The translations under genes were made by a program, and so were the position numbers. From Pyrus communis (Eukaryota > Streptophyta > Magnoliopsida > Rosales > Rosaceae): 64,000 bases of DNA. How positions within the stretch are numbered: position 1 is the stretch's first letter; each line of letters begins with the position of its first letter. Location of the stretch: positions 4,444,872-4,508,871 of the forward strand of contig NC_084807.1 of the NCBI RefSeq assembly GCF_963583255.1, read 5' to 3'. Shown piece after piece: positions 1 to 11,843 of this stretch. A model generated the notes under the pieces. The model saw nothing but the letters and a program-made list of their open reading frames with translations. It made no database searches and had not been told where the DNA came from.

Positions 1-423
1 ATAAGGGGGTGCATGGCCAATCTTAAATTCATTAGCGAGGATCCACAAAACGAGTGTGTAGATGTTAAATAGAGATTTAGTTCATTACATATGATCAAAT
101 ATGTGTATTTGCATGGAATCTTAAATGTCAAGCAAGTAACTCTCATTAATTGTCGTACTGAAGTAATTATGCATACAATGCCATCCGGCTCTTTCTGACC
201 GTAGTTGGTATTATTTTCGGACTAATTTTCTGAAACAAAGGAGATCAAACGTAATACATAACATGAATCAAGCACAATAGACCTTGCTTTCGTATTTGTT
301 GCACAACAGACCTACTAAGTTTGAATATATTGTCCAAAAAAATTATTATTTTTTAAATAAGGAAGACCTTTTTATTAAATTCGCACAAGGGCTCCAAAAT
401 ATTCGATATGGCCCTGCTCAGTG
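1..423. other. non-coding flank
   Basis: AT-rich sequence upstream of the ABC-transporter remnant. I see no convincing gene. The reading frame that leads into the transporter fragment is open from about 284, but its first half has no recognisable transporter sequence. Confidence 0.4.
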
Positions 424-1240
424 CAAAGTTGAAAGAACAGCATTTTACCGCAAAAGAGCAGCAGGGACGTACTCTCCGCTGCTCTATGCTTTTGCTCAGG
501 TAAAAGAAGCCGAAACCTTGATATCAACCCAAGTTAGCTAGGAAAGTTGATGCATGAGTTCATCAAAGGCAAGTTCATCTGCCGGAGAGATACATAGTAA
601 AACTCTTACGCCCTGCAGGTGGCGATTGAGACAGTCTACGTTGCAATCCAAACTCCGGCGTATAGTCTCATCCTCTTTTCAATGATCGGGTTCACTTGGC
701 GCGCTGACAAGTTTTTCTGGTTCTACTACTTTAAATTGACGTGCTTTATCTGCTTCACATTGTACGGCCAGGCCACCAAATTGCGGCCATTGTGATGTCC
801 TTTTTCCCTGAGCTTCTGGAATCTCTTCTCCGGTTTCCTCCGCCCAGGATGGTAAGCATACAACGCAGCTCAAGCCGGTAATATGTTAAAGATTCTCTCA
901 TTACAAATTCTACAGCACGACACGAATGCTAATCACTTTTGTGTGACTTGGGACTCGGCACTAGCATCTGACAGAATTACTCGCTAGTAAAGTTCCGTCG
1001 ATTTGAATCCGTTCAGTTATTATGATATGCTCGTTTTGCAGCTAATTCCGATACGGCGGAGATGGTACTACTGGGGATCGCCGGTGGCTTGGACAGTCTA
1101 CGGACTTGTGACATTACAAGTGAGAGACAGAAGTTGGTTAGTTGAAATTCCAGGAGAAACTCATATGCCAGTGCAGATTTACTTACCAGATGAGCAAGTA
1201 GATCAAAGTTTCCTACACTTTTCACAGCTTCATATTTAAT
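424..1240 (+). pseudogene. PDR/ABCG transporter C-terminal remnant
   Basis: Pieces of the second transmembrane domain of a full-size pleiotropic-drug-resistance (ABCG) transporter occur in family order. The first piece (about 424-520) encodes VERTAFYRKRAAGTYSPLLY, the conserved stretch before the late membrane helices. The next (about 619-810) encodes IGFTWRADKFFWFYYF and then meets a TGA stop. A third (about 810-845) encodes SFWNLFSGFLRP, and a fourth (about 1040-1150) encodes RRRWYYWGSPVAWTVYGLVT, close to the C-terminus. The nucleotide-binding domains and everything upstream are missing from the window, and the pieces are separated by stops, frame changes and deletions. Intact family members export hydrophobic compounds at the plasma membrane. 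This copy cannot encode a transporter. The gaps may partly be former introns, but the TGA in the second piece argues for a dead copy. Confidence 0.8.
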
Positions 1241-1930
1241 ACCTGTACCGGGAACACATGGTGGTATAATGTAAGCGGAGCATATTTCCCAATGTTCCTT
1301 CCTTATATTATGACCCGCCCATGATGTACCGCATTATTTCGAGTACACTGAAAAATTATTTATATTAAATATCTGGGCGCCTTATTAGATTTTGGCACTC
1401 ATATTTTGCACAATCGCAGTTTCTGTAAACCCTAACACAGAACCATCAACTCCAGAACCCAAAACCTTCAACTCTTACCCCAAAACCCTAAAAACAGAGA
1501 TGGGAATGTCAAGTGCGGAGATCCCCATCTGTTCCAAAAATAACCACATAATCTACTTGCAAAACAAATCAAACACCGAGAATTTAAATTTAACAAAATG
1601 TCGATCTTCTTGGATCATCAAAAAGTTCACATGGTGACACACTGATTGTGAGTTGGATTAATGTCTTTGAAATCGCCTCACAAACATGACTACGAAATTG
1701 ACACATAAACGGTACATTAGGATGTTTACATAATGAAAGCAGCACGCCTATAAATTACAAGCAAACTATTCGGCATTCCAGGAGTTCAGAATACAGTATT
1801 GCACTAATAACACAAGCTATAGGTGACTTCGAGTTCTTTACACGATATATCTCTTTTCGGTTCTCTTTATGTTCTACGAGAGAAAACCTAAAGCATGATC
1901 CTTAAATCAGTATTTGTGCACAGCAATGAA
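1241..1930. other. non-coding; probable 3' flank of the XS gene
   Basis: No coding signal seen on either strand. The part nearest 1931 probably contains the 3' UTR of the minus-strand XS-domain gene. No clear poly(A) signal could be singled out. Confidence 0.4.
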
Positions 1931-3064
1931 CTACCTCTCATCAGGTTTGACGGGAGCATTGGCCAGGTCCTGAATCTCCTTCTTGCTCTTTATCACAGTC
2001 CAGCTCCTGGTATGGAAATCCACTTTATCCAAGTCCTCTACGATGCCCATATACCCATATAGAAATCGCTCCTCTGGGTTGTCTCCCTGCATTGCTGCTT
2101 CCACAATTTTGCCATTTGAGGATATTGCTCGCTCAAAATCTACTCTGCCACGCTTATGCTCTGCAAAATGCTTCTGAATCCTCTCCGCATCCCCAAGCCC
2201 AGTAAACGTTCCCAAGAACTTCACCACCAAAACACTTTGGTCAGCAGGCTTGCCCAGGCAAATCTTGATTCTTCCTTTGATTAAACCGTTACCTGCCACG
2301 TCATGTCGAACCCAAAAGTTTCAAAACAAAAAATTGCCCACCTAACTCCAAATAATTTAAAGATCCAGAAACCCAAATGGTACCTTGCCTTGATATCCGC
2401 TTAGCCTGCATACGACGTGATTACATTCTTTTCTAGTTTACTTATTTAATATTTTGTCTAACTTTATGCTCAAGCATTTAATAGCTTCAGTAAGTATTGT
2501 ATAACTACAAATAATAAAAACAAAGTCACTCACTTCTTAGAAAAGCCTCGAGCGCCTCCATGGATACGACCTTCCAACATTCAGGATTGTTGTCAGACAT
2601 AGAAATATTGTGGACAACAATTACAGGAGGCCAGAGAATCAAATCTTCCTTCTGAGCCAAAGCTTCTGCCTTGGGCAGGACCTGGGGAACCCAAGTGACC
2701 GTGTCAGGGGGGACAACGGTACTCCATCCCAACAGAACACAAACTGCTTTTAGAAGACCCAAGTGCTGTGCCCTCAGCCCAACTTTGTGAGACATATATG
2801 CATGTGTTACCAGGCGCTGAGTGTCCATGAACTCCTTCGACAAGCTGCAACACAGCATAGATAAATAAAAAATAAAAAAAGTACGTATTCGCGAGTACCA
2901 CTTCTACCAGAGAAAAAAAAAATATTAAGGCAGAAACATCTACAATATCCCATTTAAGTAGTATCATATACAAATTTCACGCCCTAATCAGTATCCTATA
3001 TTAAAATTCAAAAATTAAAGACAAACTTCATTAAAACAAAAAACAGTGAATACAAAACCAAATG

Positions 3065-3098
<34 letters not shown>

Positions 3099-6000
3099 TC
3101 GAAACAAAACCAAATGCTATTTGAAGACCTCAACTGCTACAGCCTTGGTTGATTCAAATTAATCATCTAGCCTCTCATTTGAGGCAGAGCTTCGTTCCTT
3201 CATATCCAGTATATATACACATTCATAAGTTGTGATGCTTTATACCAGCAACAAACTACCACATTATCAGGCTTGGGACAAACTTGTATCAATTTAAGAC
3301 ACAAGTCTCTGACATAGTAGATATCCTCATAAAAGTAAGTACGCATCAACCTTGGAGCAGTAACAAAACAAACCAATGCGCATCTAACTCTCGATACAAC
3401 TTTGTCCAACGAATGCTTTCTTAATTTCACCCTTAGAAGTTTTATGACATTTTATTATTTATTTCTAATTTGGGTTCTAATCATCTTTTCTAAAAGCTCA
3501 AAATTATCTTCCACAGAGCATATAGGAAGTAGCCCGCACATTCAACCTTACAACCAAGTAAATATCTGGTCTTCCCATGATAACAACATGAACAATCATA
3601 TTATTACCATGCATTGTTAGCAAACCAAATGATTGATCTCAATGTTACTGACTTTGTAGATCACTCCGTGCGCTCTAGTCCCTCAGAACCTATTACTCCA
3701 ATTTTCATTGCAAATCTTCTTTCCCATTTCTTACCGACTATAACTAGCTAACTTCTACTCAACTAGCGAGTTTCTACATAACTGGCCAGTTTCTTCATAC
3801 TGTGGATCTACAAAATACAATGATGGACTCCAGAGCCTCAAAGATAAATTTACTCCAAGTGAGAAGCTAAGGAGCTTAACACTGCTTCATAGGCTACAGA
3901 TATGCTTTATGATCACATTTTTTGCATGCATTACAAAAAATAATGTCCTTTGGTGAATGAATGTCCTCCAAAGATACTTCAACGTCCTGAGAATATTTCC
4001 TAAAATGCTCAGGTATAATAAGTACATGTATGAGTGATGAAACACTAGGCATTTCGACCTGGATGCCAATAACAGGATACCAAAATGGCTTCAGCAATTA
4101 AGTTTGTACCAGAGTACGGAATGAGAAATTGATTTCCCTTTCCGAGAGGCCTATTTGAATCAATGTATCATTTCAAATCAAGAACCTCATTTCACTCTTG
4201 TTCTACAGTCCATCCTACGTACATCCTATCCCTCCACCTCAAACAATAAACCAATTTGCATAAACTCTTTGCAGCACCAAAGCCTGGAACTATGTACAGA
4301 AGATCCACATTTACTTTTGCTAGTGAACAAGAAACTAAAAAACACTAACAGGTCCTGTATTAGTTTCCGCTGGACTAGGACGACCCTTGTTTCATCAAAT
4401 GTTGTCTGTCTTTCCCACTACAAAAACCATGTTTCTTGGAAATTTCAACCATGATTGGTAATGAACAACTCCGTAAACACCATTTCATATTAGTAGATGT
4501 TCACCCAACGAACAAGGAAAGAATCAAAAGACCACATAACTATCACAAATTTAAGGTCATACCAAAGTGATTTGAGTAATACTAAAGAACCCTAAGTAAC
4601 AAAAGCTTAAAGTAACTGCAGGAGTTGACTGCATCAATATGAGTAATGCTGAAAACCTCCTGAATGAAAATATGGAAACTGGAGTCCCACTTAGAAAGAA
4701 CATGACAGAAAAGAAAACAAACCTTCGGCCGCATACGATGCAGAACAAAGTACCAGCCTTTCCTTGTTCCTTGTATCTTCTCCGAACAGCCGAGTTCATA
4801 TTTAGCTTTTTAGAAAATGTTAAAAAGGCTTCATTTACCATTTGCAAAAACTCCTCAGAGTCCTCGGATGGCTCAGGGCCTGCAGAGCTCAGCCCATTTT
4901 CTGATACATCAACATCAGTATCATCACTTGCATGGACATCTTCTAAATAACTATCATGTCTTTTCCAAACTCGGTGCTGTTTGTGAACACCACTTTTTAT
5001 ATCAGTGTGGTGCGGCTTATGCCTACTTAATGGACCAGACCTTCGATGACCCTTTATATATCGATCACCTTGTTTATAGAATCTGACTGAATGCCTTTGC
5101 GCATTTTCAAAAGAGTGTTGAGATGGCAACCAATCATCATGATGGCGCCCAACAAATACCCTCTTAGCCTTACTGTATCTATCATGATCAAATCCAGCTG
5201 ATGCAGATGTACAGAAACTGCCTACATCTCCATCATTCCACTCTTCACCACTATCATATAAATCTTGGAATTCTCTAGATGCCCACTTACTAGACATAAT
5301 AGTTCTAGGATTATGTGTACTCATATGTTCTTCAGTAGCATAGTTTCTTTTGAGCATCCTATCTGATGGCTCATATATTCCAAGCTCCTCCCTCATAATC
5401 TGCATTCCAGCAGGATGTCCATGCATTTCTGACTCATATTTTGATACAGGAGACAGCCTGTCCTGATACTTCATATTCACATCTCTTTCAAAACCATAAT
5501 CTTCTTTTGGATGTGCAACCTGAAAATCTTGGGATGCCCCGAAATGGGATAGTTCATAATCTTGTGGATTTCTCCTTCCTAAATTGACATGTGTGCGTCC
5601 TGAACCTGAATATTCCGCACCGTGCTTTGATGTCTCTGATACTCTTCTTGAATCAGGGTAGTCTATTAAAGATTGCCTTTGCAAAGTAGGATTATTTAGC
5701 ATAATGCCCTTTCTTGAATTTCCAGAAAATCCCTCAGTATCATCCATTCTATCCATAACAGGGTTCATACTACCAGGTCTTGACAAATTTTGATGCTCAT
5801 AAACCATTCGAGTATGATCATAGTCAAGTTGAGGTCGTGGAGGCATCATTTTATGTAAGTCATCAGATGGATATCCGCGATCATCAATTGGCATGCCCCT
5901 TGATTTGGGAAAACAATAATCATCATGCTCACCTCTAGTAGGACTATAACTCTGGTAACTTGCCAGACTCCTCTTGCCAGAATCAGGATCTCTAGAATAA

Positions 6001-7028
6001 TCTGCTGGTGGCCTTTGCCTATATGCATTAATGCTCGAGGACTCTATAAACTTCCGGCTGCTACTTGAATACTCATCCATAGAAGGTAAGTGACGGCCAC
6101 CTCGGTAGGAATCTTGAAAGTCACTCCTTATGTCTGTGGAGGTTCTAGCATGAAAATCCGTATTAAGAGCACTTGACATCATTGGGTACAAACCATCCCT
6201 TGAAGGAAAAATGTGTTTCTCTCCTTTGTAGGATTCTGTCACTGGTAATCTATCCAAAGCAACAGGATCCATGTACTGAGGCCTTTCTTGCTGAAAATGG
6301 CGTACATTCATAATCCGTGATGATGATGGTAGGTGTTCACTGCCTTCTGCAGGGGTTGTCACAGGATGCAGGTCTGGAGGTGGCCAATATGTTCCTAGTA
6401 CAGTGTTATCTTGGATAAGTGCGGGTTCTGATCCTCTTACCGCACCATCTTCCACATGCATTGATTTTTTACTCAATGCCTCATGTGTACCGCCAACTGA
6501 CAATCTGCTTCCATTCAATTCCTCATTACTGATTCTAGAGTCATTATTCTCAGACCCGTAAACTCGTCTATTATTTGAATCGTCATTCACACTATATATT
6601 GCAGGCTCAGCCAATCCAGTTCTGTGTTGTAACTCCAAAGGAACAGGTGCAACTAGAGGTGGCGAATAATTCCTAGGCAAAACCCCGACTCCCTCATCAA
6701 AATGTGGCCTTTTCCGCATGTCACCAAAAGGCTGCAGTGGCGACCTGGATCTTGACCTCCGCCTCACCCGATCAGTCCTTCCACCACCCAAATGCCAACC
6801 ATAGTCCCTCCTTTCAACAGAAGCAGTCCTTTGACTCAAACCCACATCCCCTGGCAATCCCCGAGGGCTCAAATTCCTCCCAATAGACTGATCAGCTGCC
6901 TCGATTCGCATATTACTCCTCCTACCACTATTACTATACGGGTCAGGACCCAATTCAAATCGGTGGGGGGCATGTAATCTAGAAGCTGGAGATTTTTTAT
7001 TGAAATTTTCATGCTTCCCAGAATGCAT
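1931..7028 (-). CDS. XS domain protein with RS-rich N-terminus and C2H2-like finger
   Basis: Three coding exons join in frame: 7028-4723, 2844-2534 and 2292-1931 (TAG stop), giving 992 aa. The junctions are AG|GT donor to GTTGCAG acceptor and AGAA|GTGAGT to GTGGCAG. Residues 1-760 are long, charged and low in complexity, with an SR stretch (RRRSRSRSP) near residue 90. Residues 763-788 form a C2H2-like finger (C763, C766, H783, H788). An XS domain follows from about residue 836, marked by DLILWPPVIVVHN and KICLGKPADQSVLVVKFLGT. XS domains, as in SGS3 and its relatives, bind RNA and act in small-RNA pathways. This long RS-rich architecture matches the Arabidopsis XS-domain protein At3g22430 type rather than SGS3 itself. 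The exact role is unknown. The start is the ATG at 7028, because the upstream in-frame codon at 7040 is GTG and lies just after a likely UTR splice acceptor. Exon 1 read-through beyond 4723 is intron. Confidence 0.88.
3066..3103 (-). mobile_element. minimal poly(A) retroposition footprint in intron
   Basis: A run of 32 T followed by GTCGAA is flanked on both sides by the same 14-mer, ACAAAACCAAATGC (3052-3065 and 3104-3117). Read on the minus strand, this is a 6-nt stub plus an A32 tail between direct repeats, the signature left by LINE-type target-primed reverse transcription. It lies in the intron between exons 1 and 2 of the XS gene. Confidence 0.65.
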
Positions 7029-7520
7029 TTTGAGATTCACAGCTAAAAATCCTCAAATTTTTATGTCATATAATTGAACAAATATGATTATAAGAGCTCG
7101 AAAACCCTAATCCTAGTAACCCATCCAATCACAGTGCAAATGGGAAACCCCTAACCAGAAAAACATTCATATTATTCGACCAGAGATCACCGAACGGAAA
7201 TTGAATTCCATGAAAAGTGAGAATTTCAAACCTTTCGCTGGGAATCCATGAAATTTCTGTACATGAATACGATCGATCTTTCTCAGACTCCTTCAGTTCT
7301 CGATCATAAACCAGAAATTTGCCGCTTTTTCTTCTCAAATTTTGTGATTGGAGCCGACGGGCAAGAGAAACTGATGCGTTAAGACCGTCGTTCTTCCACT
7401 GGGAACTTAAATTTCTTGGTTTTCTGGGTTGGTCGCTCAGAGAGTATTCTGAGAAATCGACGCAGTTGGAAGGAGACTGGGAAGAAGATGATGCGGTTTT
7501 GTTAGTGGGGAGCACTTTTT
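7029..7520 (-). promoter_or_regulatory. probable spliced 5' UTR of the XS gene
   Basis: On the minus strand a plausible donor (GCGAAAG|GTTTG, exon end at 7232) and an acceptor (TTTTTAG, exon start at 7042) would remove 7231-7043, leaving a 14-nt leader before the ATG at 7028. The open frame over 7129-7515 has no ATG start and does not join in frame to exon 2, so I treat it as leader. The transcription start was not located. Confidence 0.5.
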
Positions 7521-7863
7521 AATTGCATTTACTTTGACTGGAGGATTACTTTTTAAAGGATATAACTTTATGACTGTTTGGCTTCATCGCAACCGTCGCT
7601 TAAACTTACTTTGACCAAAAAAAAACAAAAAGGTTGCTTAAACTTACTTTGTGGTTAAGGAAAACAATATTTTGACTCCTTAAGTTTGTGTTTATTTGCA
7701 ACCTCAAACAATATTTCAATCTCATACATTTATTTATTATTTATTTAATGTTATATAACCATTAGCCAATTCATTATATTGGTCGTTAAGTAATAGTGTA
7801 GTAAGCACGGAGCTCACATTTTGCTGATTTAGAGTCTAAATTTGTGCAAGTGGTTAAAAACTA

Positions 7864-10800
7864 GGGAAATACTCTAAAATGGGACATTTTCTTAATTTTG
7901 GAACAGAAATAGGACAAACCGGCCATGCACACCATGCACAAAATCGAAATTACTAAAATGCCCACATATAAATACTAAAAACCCGTACTCATTTCATCAT
8001 TTTTTGTCATTTGGAAGAGAGGATGCCGAGAGAGCTCTATGAGCTCTGGGTTTCTAGATTGAGCTCAAATCTCTTAGCTCCGATTTCTAAGAGAGAGAAG
8101 CCGAGAGTGAAGCTTTGAGGTGAGGGTTTCTCGTTTGCATCAATGTTCCATCCTTAAAGATATGATTTTTGTACCAAATTTTTCGTTTTGGCAGGAAAGT
8201 TCCATTCTTTCCGACTAGTGAAGTTTCGGCAGCCTTATTTCCCCTGTCATTAGGTTCGTCTCTCTCTCTCATCTCTTTCTCTCTCTAACTCGGTCATTAT
8301 CTCTATTTTTGCAACTAATTACTTGTTTGTTCAATTAGGTTTTTTGGATTTGCAGAGATGGGAAGTTGAACAAAAGAAGGATGGGGAAGAAAGGGCTCGA
8401 AATGTGTTCTAGAAATCTTTATTTGTTTATGGGTTTTGTTATTTTAGATTTTTGGGTTTCAATCTTAAGAGTTTTGCATTTTAATTTTTGTTTCGGGTAT
8501 TGAAGATTCATGGAGTTGTGTTTGTGGATTTGGCTTTGTGGGTTTGTTACAGAATGCTCAATATTTGTTAATTTTATTATGAACTTGCAAATTTTTGTGA
8601 ATTCGATATGGAATGGGTGTTTGTCTGAAAAATGTTTGTGAATTACAAGTCTTAGTTCAATATCAAAGAAATTGTACACGATATGCACATGACATGCACA
8701 TTTGTCATCTATATATGATTTGCCATGTGCTTGTATATTGTTATCAGTATATACAAGGTGTTGGATTCTGGGTTTCAAAAGGTCTTTCAGACAATGACTT
8801 AAAACCATAACAATGGGTTTTGAAAAAACAAAAAATGTAAACACCTCTAAGTTTCGAACCCATGTCTTGTTGAAACTATGAATGTATAGTCCCCACAATT
8901 ACAAAATAATTAGATATGCATGGGCCAACCTATGTACAACATGATGTATGGAATGTGAGATTTGACAACACACTAACTTTTATTTTGGAAATAAAGTAAC
9001 AACATTTGGAAGCATCTTTCAAGTTAGAGGACAAAAAAGTAGTGGTGGGGATTTTTACAACTTTTGAAGGTCACATGCATCACATCTTCACCACATAAGC
9101 ACCTTCAACACATTCCCTCTTTTACCCAATTGATTTCATCCTCATCATGGTAGACTTGTGTATAAATATGTTTCTCACACATAGTTGCAATAACCATTAA
9201 CCCTTCTAAAAAATTAGATTTCCCAGATAGCCAAAACAATTGAGACCACAACACATGTCAAAGTTCCCACATGAAACTAAGAGCTTTAACTCAGAGTTCC
9301 ACGAGTGGTACAACATGGAACCTCCTCCACTTCTGGGGTCATCGAAGGTAAATCCTACATCATTGTTTAGCTCTGTGGACTCAGAGACGTCGCTGAAAAG
9401 TATAAATCAGGTCCGCAGGAGACTCGACTATGAGACGGGCATCGCTGACTATTGGAACCACAAGCTAATGAAGGCAAAAAAAGAGCTTGTGGACCTCAAC
9501 GATGAAGTCAACGAAGCGTTCTACCGTGCAAGCAAGCAGAAAACAAAGGCTAACACGTCTAGAGAAAGAATCACATTCCTAAATTTTGAATTGTTCCAGA
9601 AGCGTCGGGGTCATATTGAGTCGTACGAGAGTTCTCGGAGGAAAGGCCGAAATAGAGGAGGAATGCAACAAGGGCTTTGAGAAATTTCGTCAACTAGCGA
9701 AGGGAAAAGAACTGCGTCAACCATAATGGGATTATATGACATTTTATTGTTGTGCAATAAACATGCGTACTATGTATCCTTATTATATGCACATACCATG
9801 CACACAGAATGCACATTAAATGCATATCACCTTTTAATATCATAAGCACATAATATGTCATGCGCAAGACATACACACCTTATGTATGCAACCTGTACAA
9901 CATATGCACGTCGATGCACACATTGGAAAAATTTTGTGACATTTCTGCAATTGAACTGAAACACAAATTGGAATATACCAGTATTGTACTTTGTCAAAAA
10001 TCAAAATTTTCCCACACATTACTGTAAACCCAGTTGACATTAGCATGTTGGCCTTGGGATTCTCTTCAAGACTAGGCGTTAAAAGGGATGAGACTTACCC
10101 CATTATTTTAGCGTTTCATATCTTCGAAAACGCACCATTCTTATAGTAGTGAAATCCCAAGCAATAAAGTGCAAATTGGATATCAAAATTTTCCTTCCAT
10201 GCTTTGTTTCTAAATGGATTGGTTGACAAACTATTTAGCAAATTGACAAGACAAGGTAGATGCGGTGTAGATTTGATGTACATAACCTTCATGTCTTGTC
10301 CTAACCTACTTGAGTTGTGCATTACATTCAATACGTGTAAGATGTGCTTTTTCCTCATGTCAACTCATAAATTTCGCAATGTTTAATAATAATATATCAC
10401 AAAAGTAGTGGGTTTTAATTTTGGGTACTTAATTTGACCTAAAAGGATTTTGGAAAAAAAATTAATTTTTCCAATTCAAGTTTATATGTTTTTAGTATTC
10501 AAGACGCAGTGTGCATATCAAGACCATAGGAGATCATATAGTGTCCTTAGTGTGTGCATAGTATGTGGACATAGTGCACATCATATAAGACGTGATTCTG
10601 TGTCGTTGTTCATCACATTACGTCAAAATTAGACTACAATAATTGAGCACAAACCCAACTTTGACCGCTTTTATGCATCTCGTGTGCATACAATGTATAG
10701 TTTTCTGGAAAAATTGAAGCCAAAGCCAAGAAATATTTGACCCCAGCCATAGAACCCACAAACCCACAAAATACAGGTAAAGCCAAGAAACCCAGCATCT

Positions 10801-11425
10801 ATAAAACATACGAACCCATAAATTAATACTCATAAATATTGCATTTTGAAATCAAAACCCATAAACAAACCTTTAAAAAAAATTAAAAATATTTTTCTCC
10901 AAATATCGTAAAGAAACCTGTATCACTCATAATGGGCTTTGGCTTTTGTTGATTCATCCAATCCCACTTGTGACCTTCATGAGATCTTTGGTGGATGAAT
11001 TATTATCCATTACACACCAATCTTTTGGGATTGTGAGTTGGGAATTGTATTGCCACCTAAAAGTTAGATGCGATATGAATCTTGGGTCACTAGTTCGAAA
11101 ACAGAAGAGAGAGGGGACTAGTGAAAGGATGGCCATTGGTGAGAGAGAAAGGGTTGCCGCCGGTGAAGAGGGTTGTTAAAGGGTAAGTGCATCGTTAGGG
11201 TTCTTCAGCAAAAAGAGAGTAGAGTGAGAGTAAAGAGAGACAGTTTTCAGAAAATGGGAGGAAATAACCCATTTATATACAAGGGCAATTAGGTCATTTC
11301 AAGGTGTAGGAAAATCCTATTTCTGTTCAGCGAATGTGCATGGTGTGTGCATGCTCTATGCATATTAAAAAAAATTCTATTTCTATCCCAAGATTAAGAA
11401 AATATCCCACTTTGAGGTATTTCCC
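7864..11425. mobile_element. inner MULE, 3.56 kb, with 9-bp TSD
   Basis: The left end GGGAAATACTCTAAAATGGG and the inverse of the right end (GGGAAATACCTCAAAGTGGG) match, and diverged similarity continues for roughly 170 bp. The flanks are TAAAAACTA (7855-7863) and TAAAAACTT (11426-11434), a 9-bp target duplication with one mismatch, which is the size made by Mutator-type elements. No MURA-like transposase is visible, so it is non-autonomous. It sits at the inner edge of the left inverted repeat of the outer element. Confidence 0.82.
9255..9680 (+). CDS. hypothetical protein carried in the inner MULE
   Basis: This is an uninterrupted 141-codon frame from ATG 9255 to TGA 9680. An upstream in-frame TTG at 9240 is less likely as the start. 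I do not recognise the protein. It is hydrophilic, with a proline-rich spot (MEPPPLLG) near residue 23, a charged probably helical middle (about residues 58-105, LMKAKKELVDLNDEVNEAF) and a basic tail (SSRRKGRNRGG). It has no signal peptide or membrane segment. A TATA-like TGTATAAATATG lies about 90 bp upstream, so it could be transcribed. It is the only sizeable plausible frame inside the non-autonomous MULE and could be a captured gene fragment, a MULE accessory gene or chance. Confidence 0.35.
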   Translation: MSKFPHETKSFNSEFHEWYNMEPPPLLGSSKVNPTSLFSSVDSETSLKSINQVRRRLDYETGIADYWNHKLMKAKKELVDLNDEVNEAFYRASKQKTKANTSRERITFLNFELFQKRRGHIESYESSRRKGRNRGGMQQGL

Positions 11426-11532
11426 TAAAAACTTTGAAAAAAAAAAAAAGGAAAAAAAAAAAAGAAGATCTTAAAGAGAGATAGATCGGAAAATGAAGGT
11501 CGGGCTCCTTCGTCTAGTGTTTCATCTTTGGC

Positions 11533-11843
11533 ATGGTTCTCGACCTCGGTATTGGCTCCACCGCCAAGCACGCCGTCGACTGAATCGTCAAGCTTTTGAA
11601 ACAGGGGTAGCTTCAGAACTTTGTAGGAATACCCACAAGCCCTGTCTCTTGGAATTCGTTGTCAGACCTTGATTTGCACCCCGTTTTTGATCTCCCGATT
11701 AACAGCACCGATGAGGTTTATCCTCACCTCAACTTGGTCAAAGGTTGAGGTGGATCTCTCTTGAGGGAGAAAATGGTGGAAGGTGCTTGTAAGAAATTCA
11801 TCTGCATCATTGATGAGTTGAAACTCGTGAAGAATTTGGAAGG
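11533..11843 (+). pseudogene. ribose-5-phosphate isomerase fragment captured in the outer MULE
   Basis: Plus-strand translation gives a decayed copy of the core of plant ribose-5-phosphate isomerase A, about 100 residues long. It starts at MVLDLGIGSTAKHAVD (the GTGSTA substrate-phosphate loop), continues through FVGIPTS and DLDLHPVFDL, and then LNLVKG.GGSLLREKMVEGA and KLVKNL. Stop codons interrupt it (after HAVD, after LLKQG and inside LNLVKG), a few bases are lost near 11660, and both ends break off into unrelated sequence. The normal enzyme interconverts ribose-5-phosphate and ribulose-5-phosphate in the Calvin and pentose-phosphate pathways. This copy is non-functional as protein. No intron interrupts the fragment. 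The minus-strand frame over it (11662-11913) is a shadow. Confidence 0.8.

Noticed and set aside
7129..7515. 128-codon minus-strand frame upstream of the XS gene
   Set aside because: Its first codon is GTG, it contains a likely splice donor, and it does not join in frame with the next exon. Better explained as 5' UTR.
8419..8898. 159-codon minus-strand frame in the inner MULE
   Set aside because: Low-complexity, AT-driven composition with no recognisable domain and no support for a promoter. Treated as chance.
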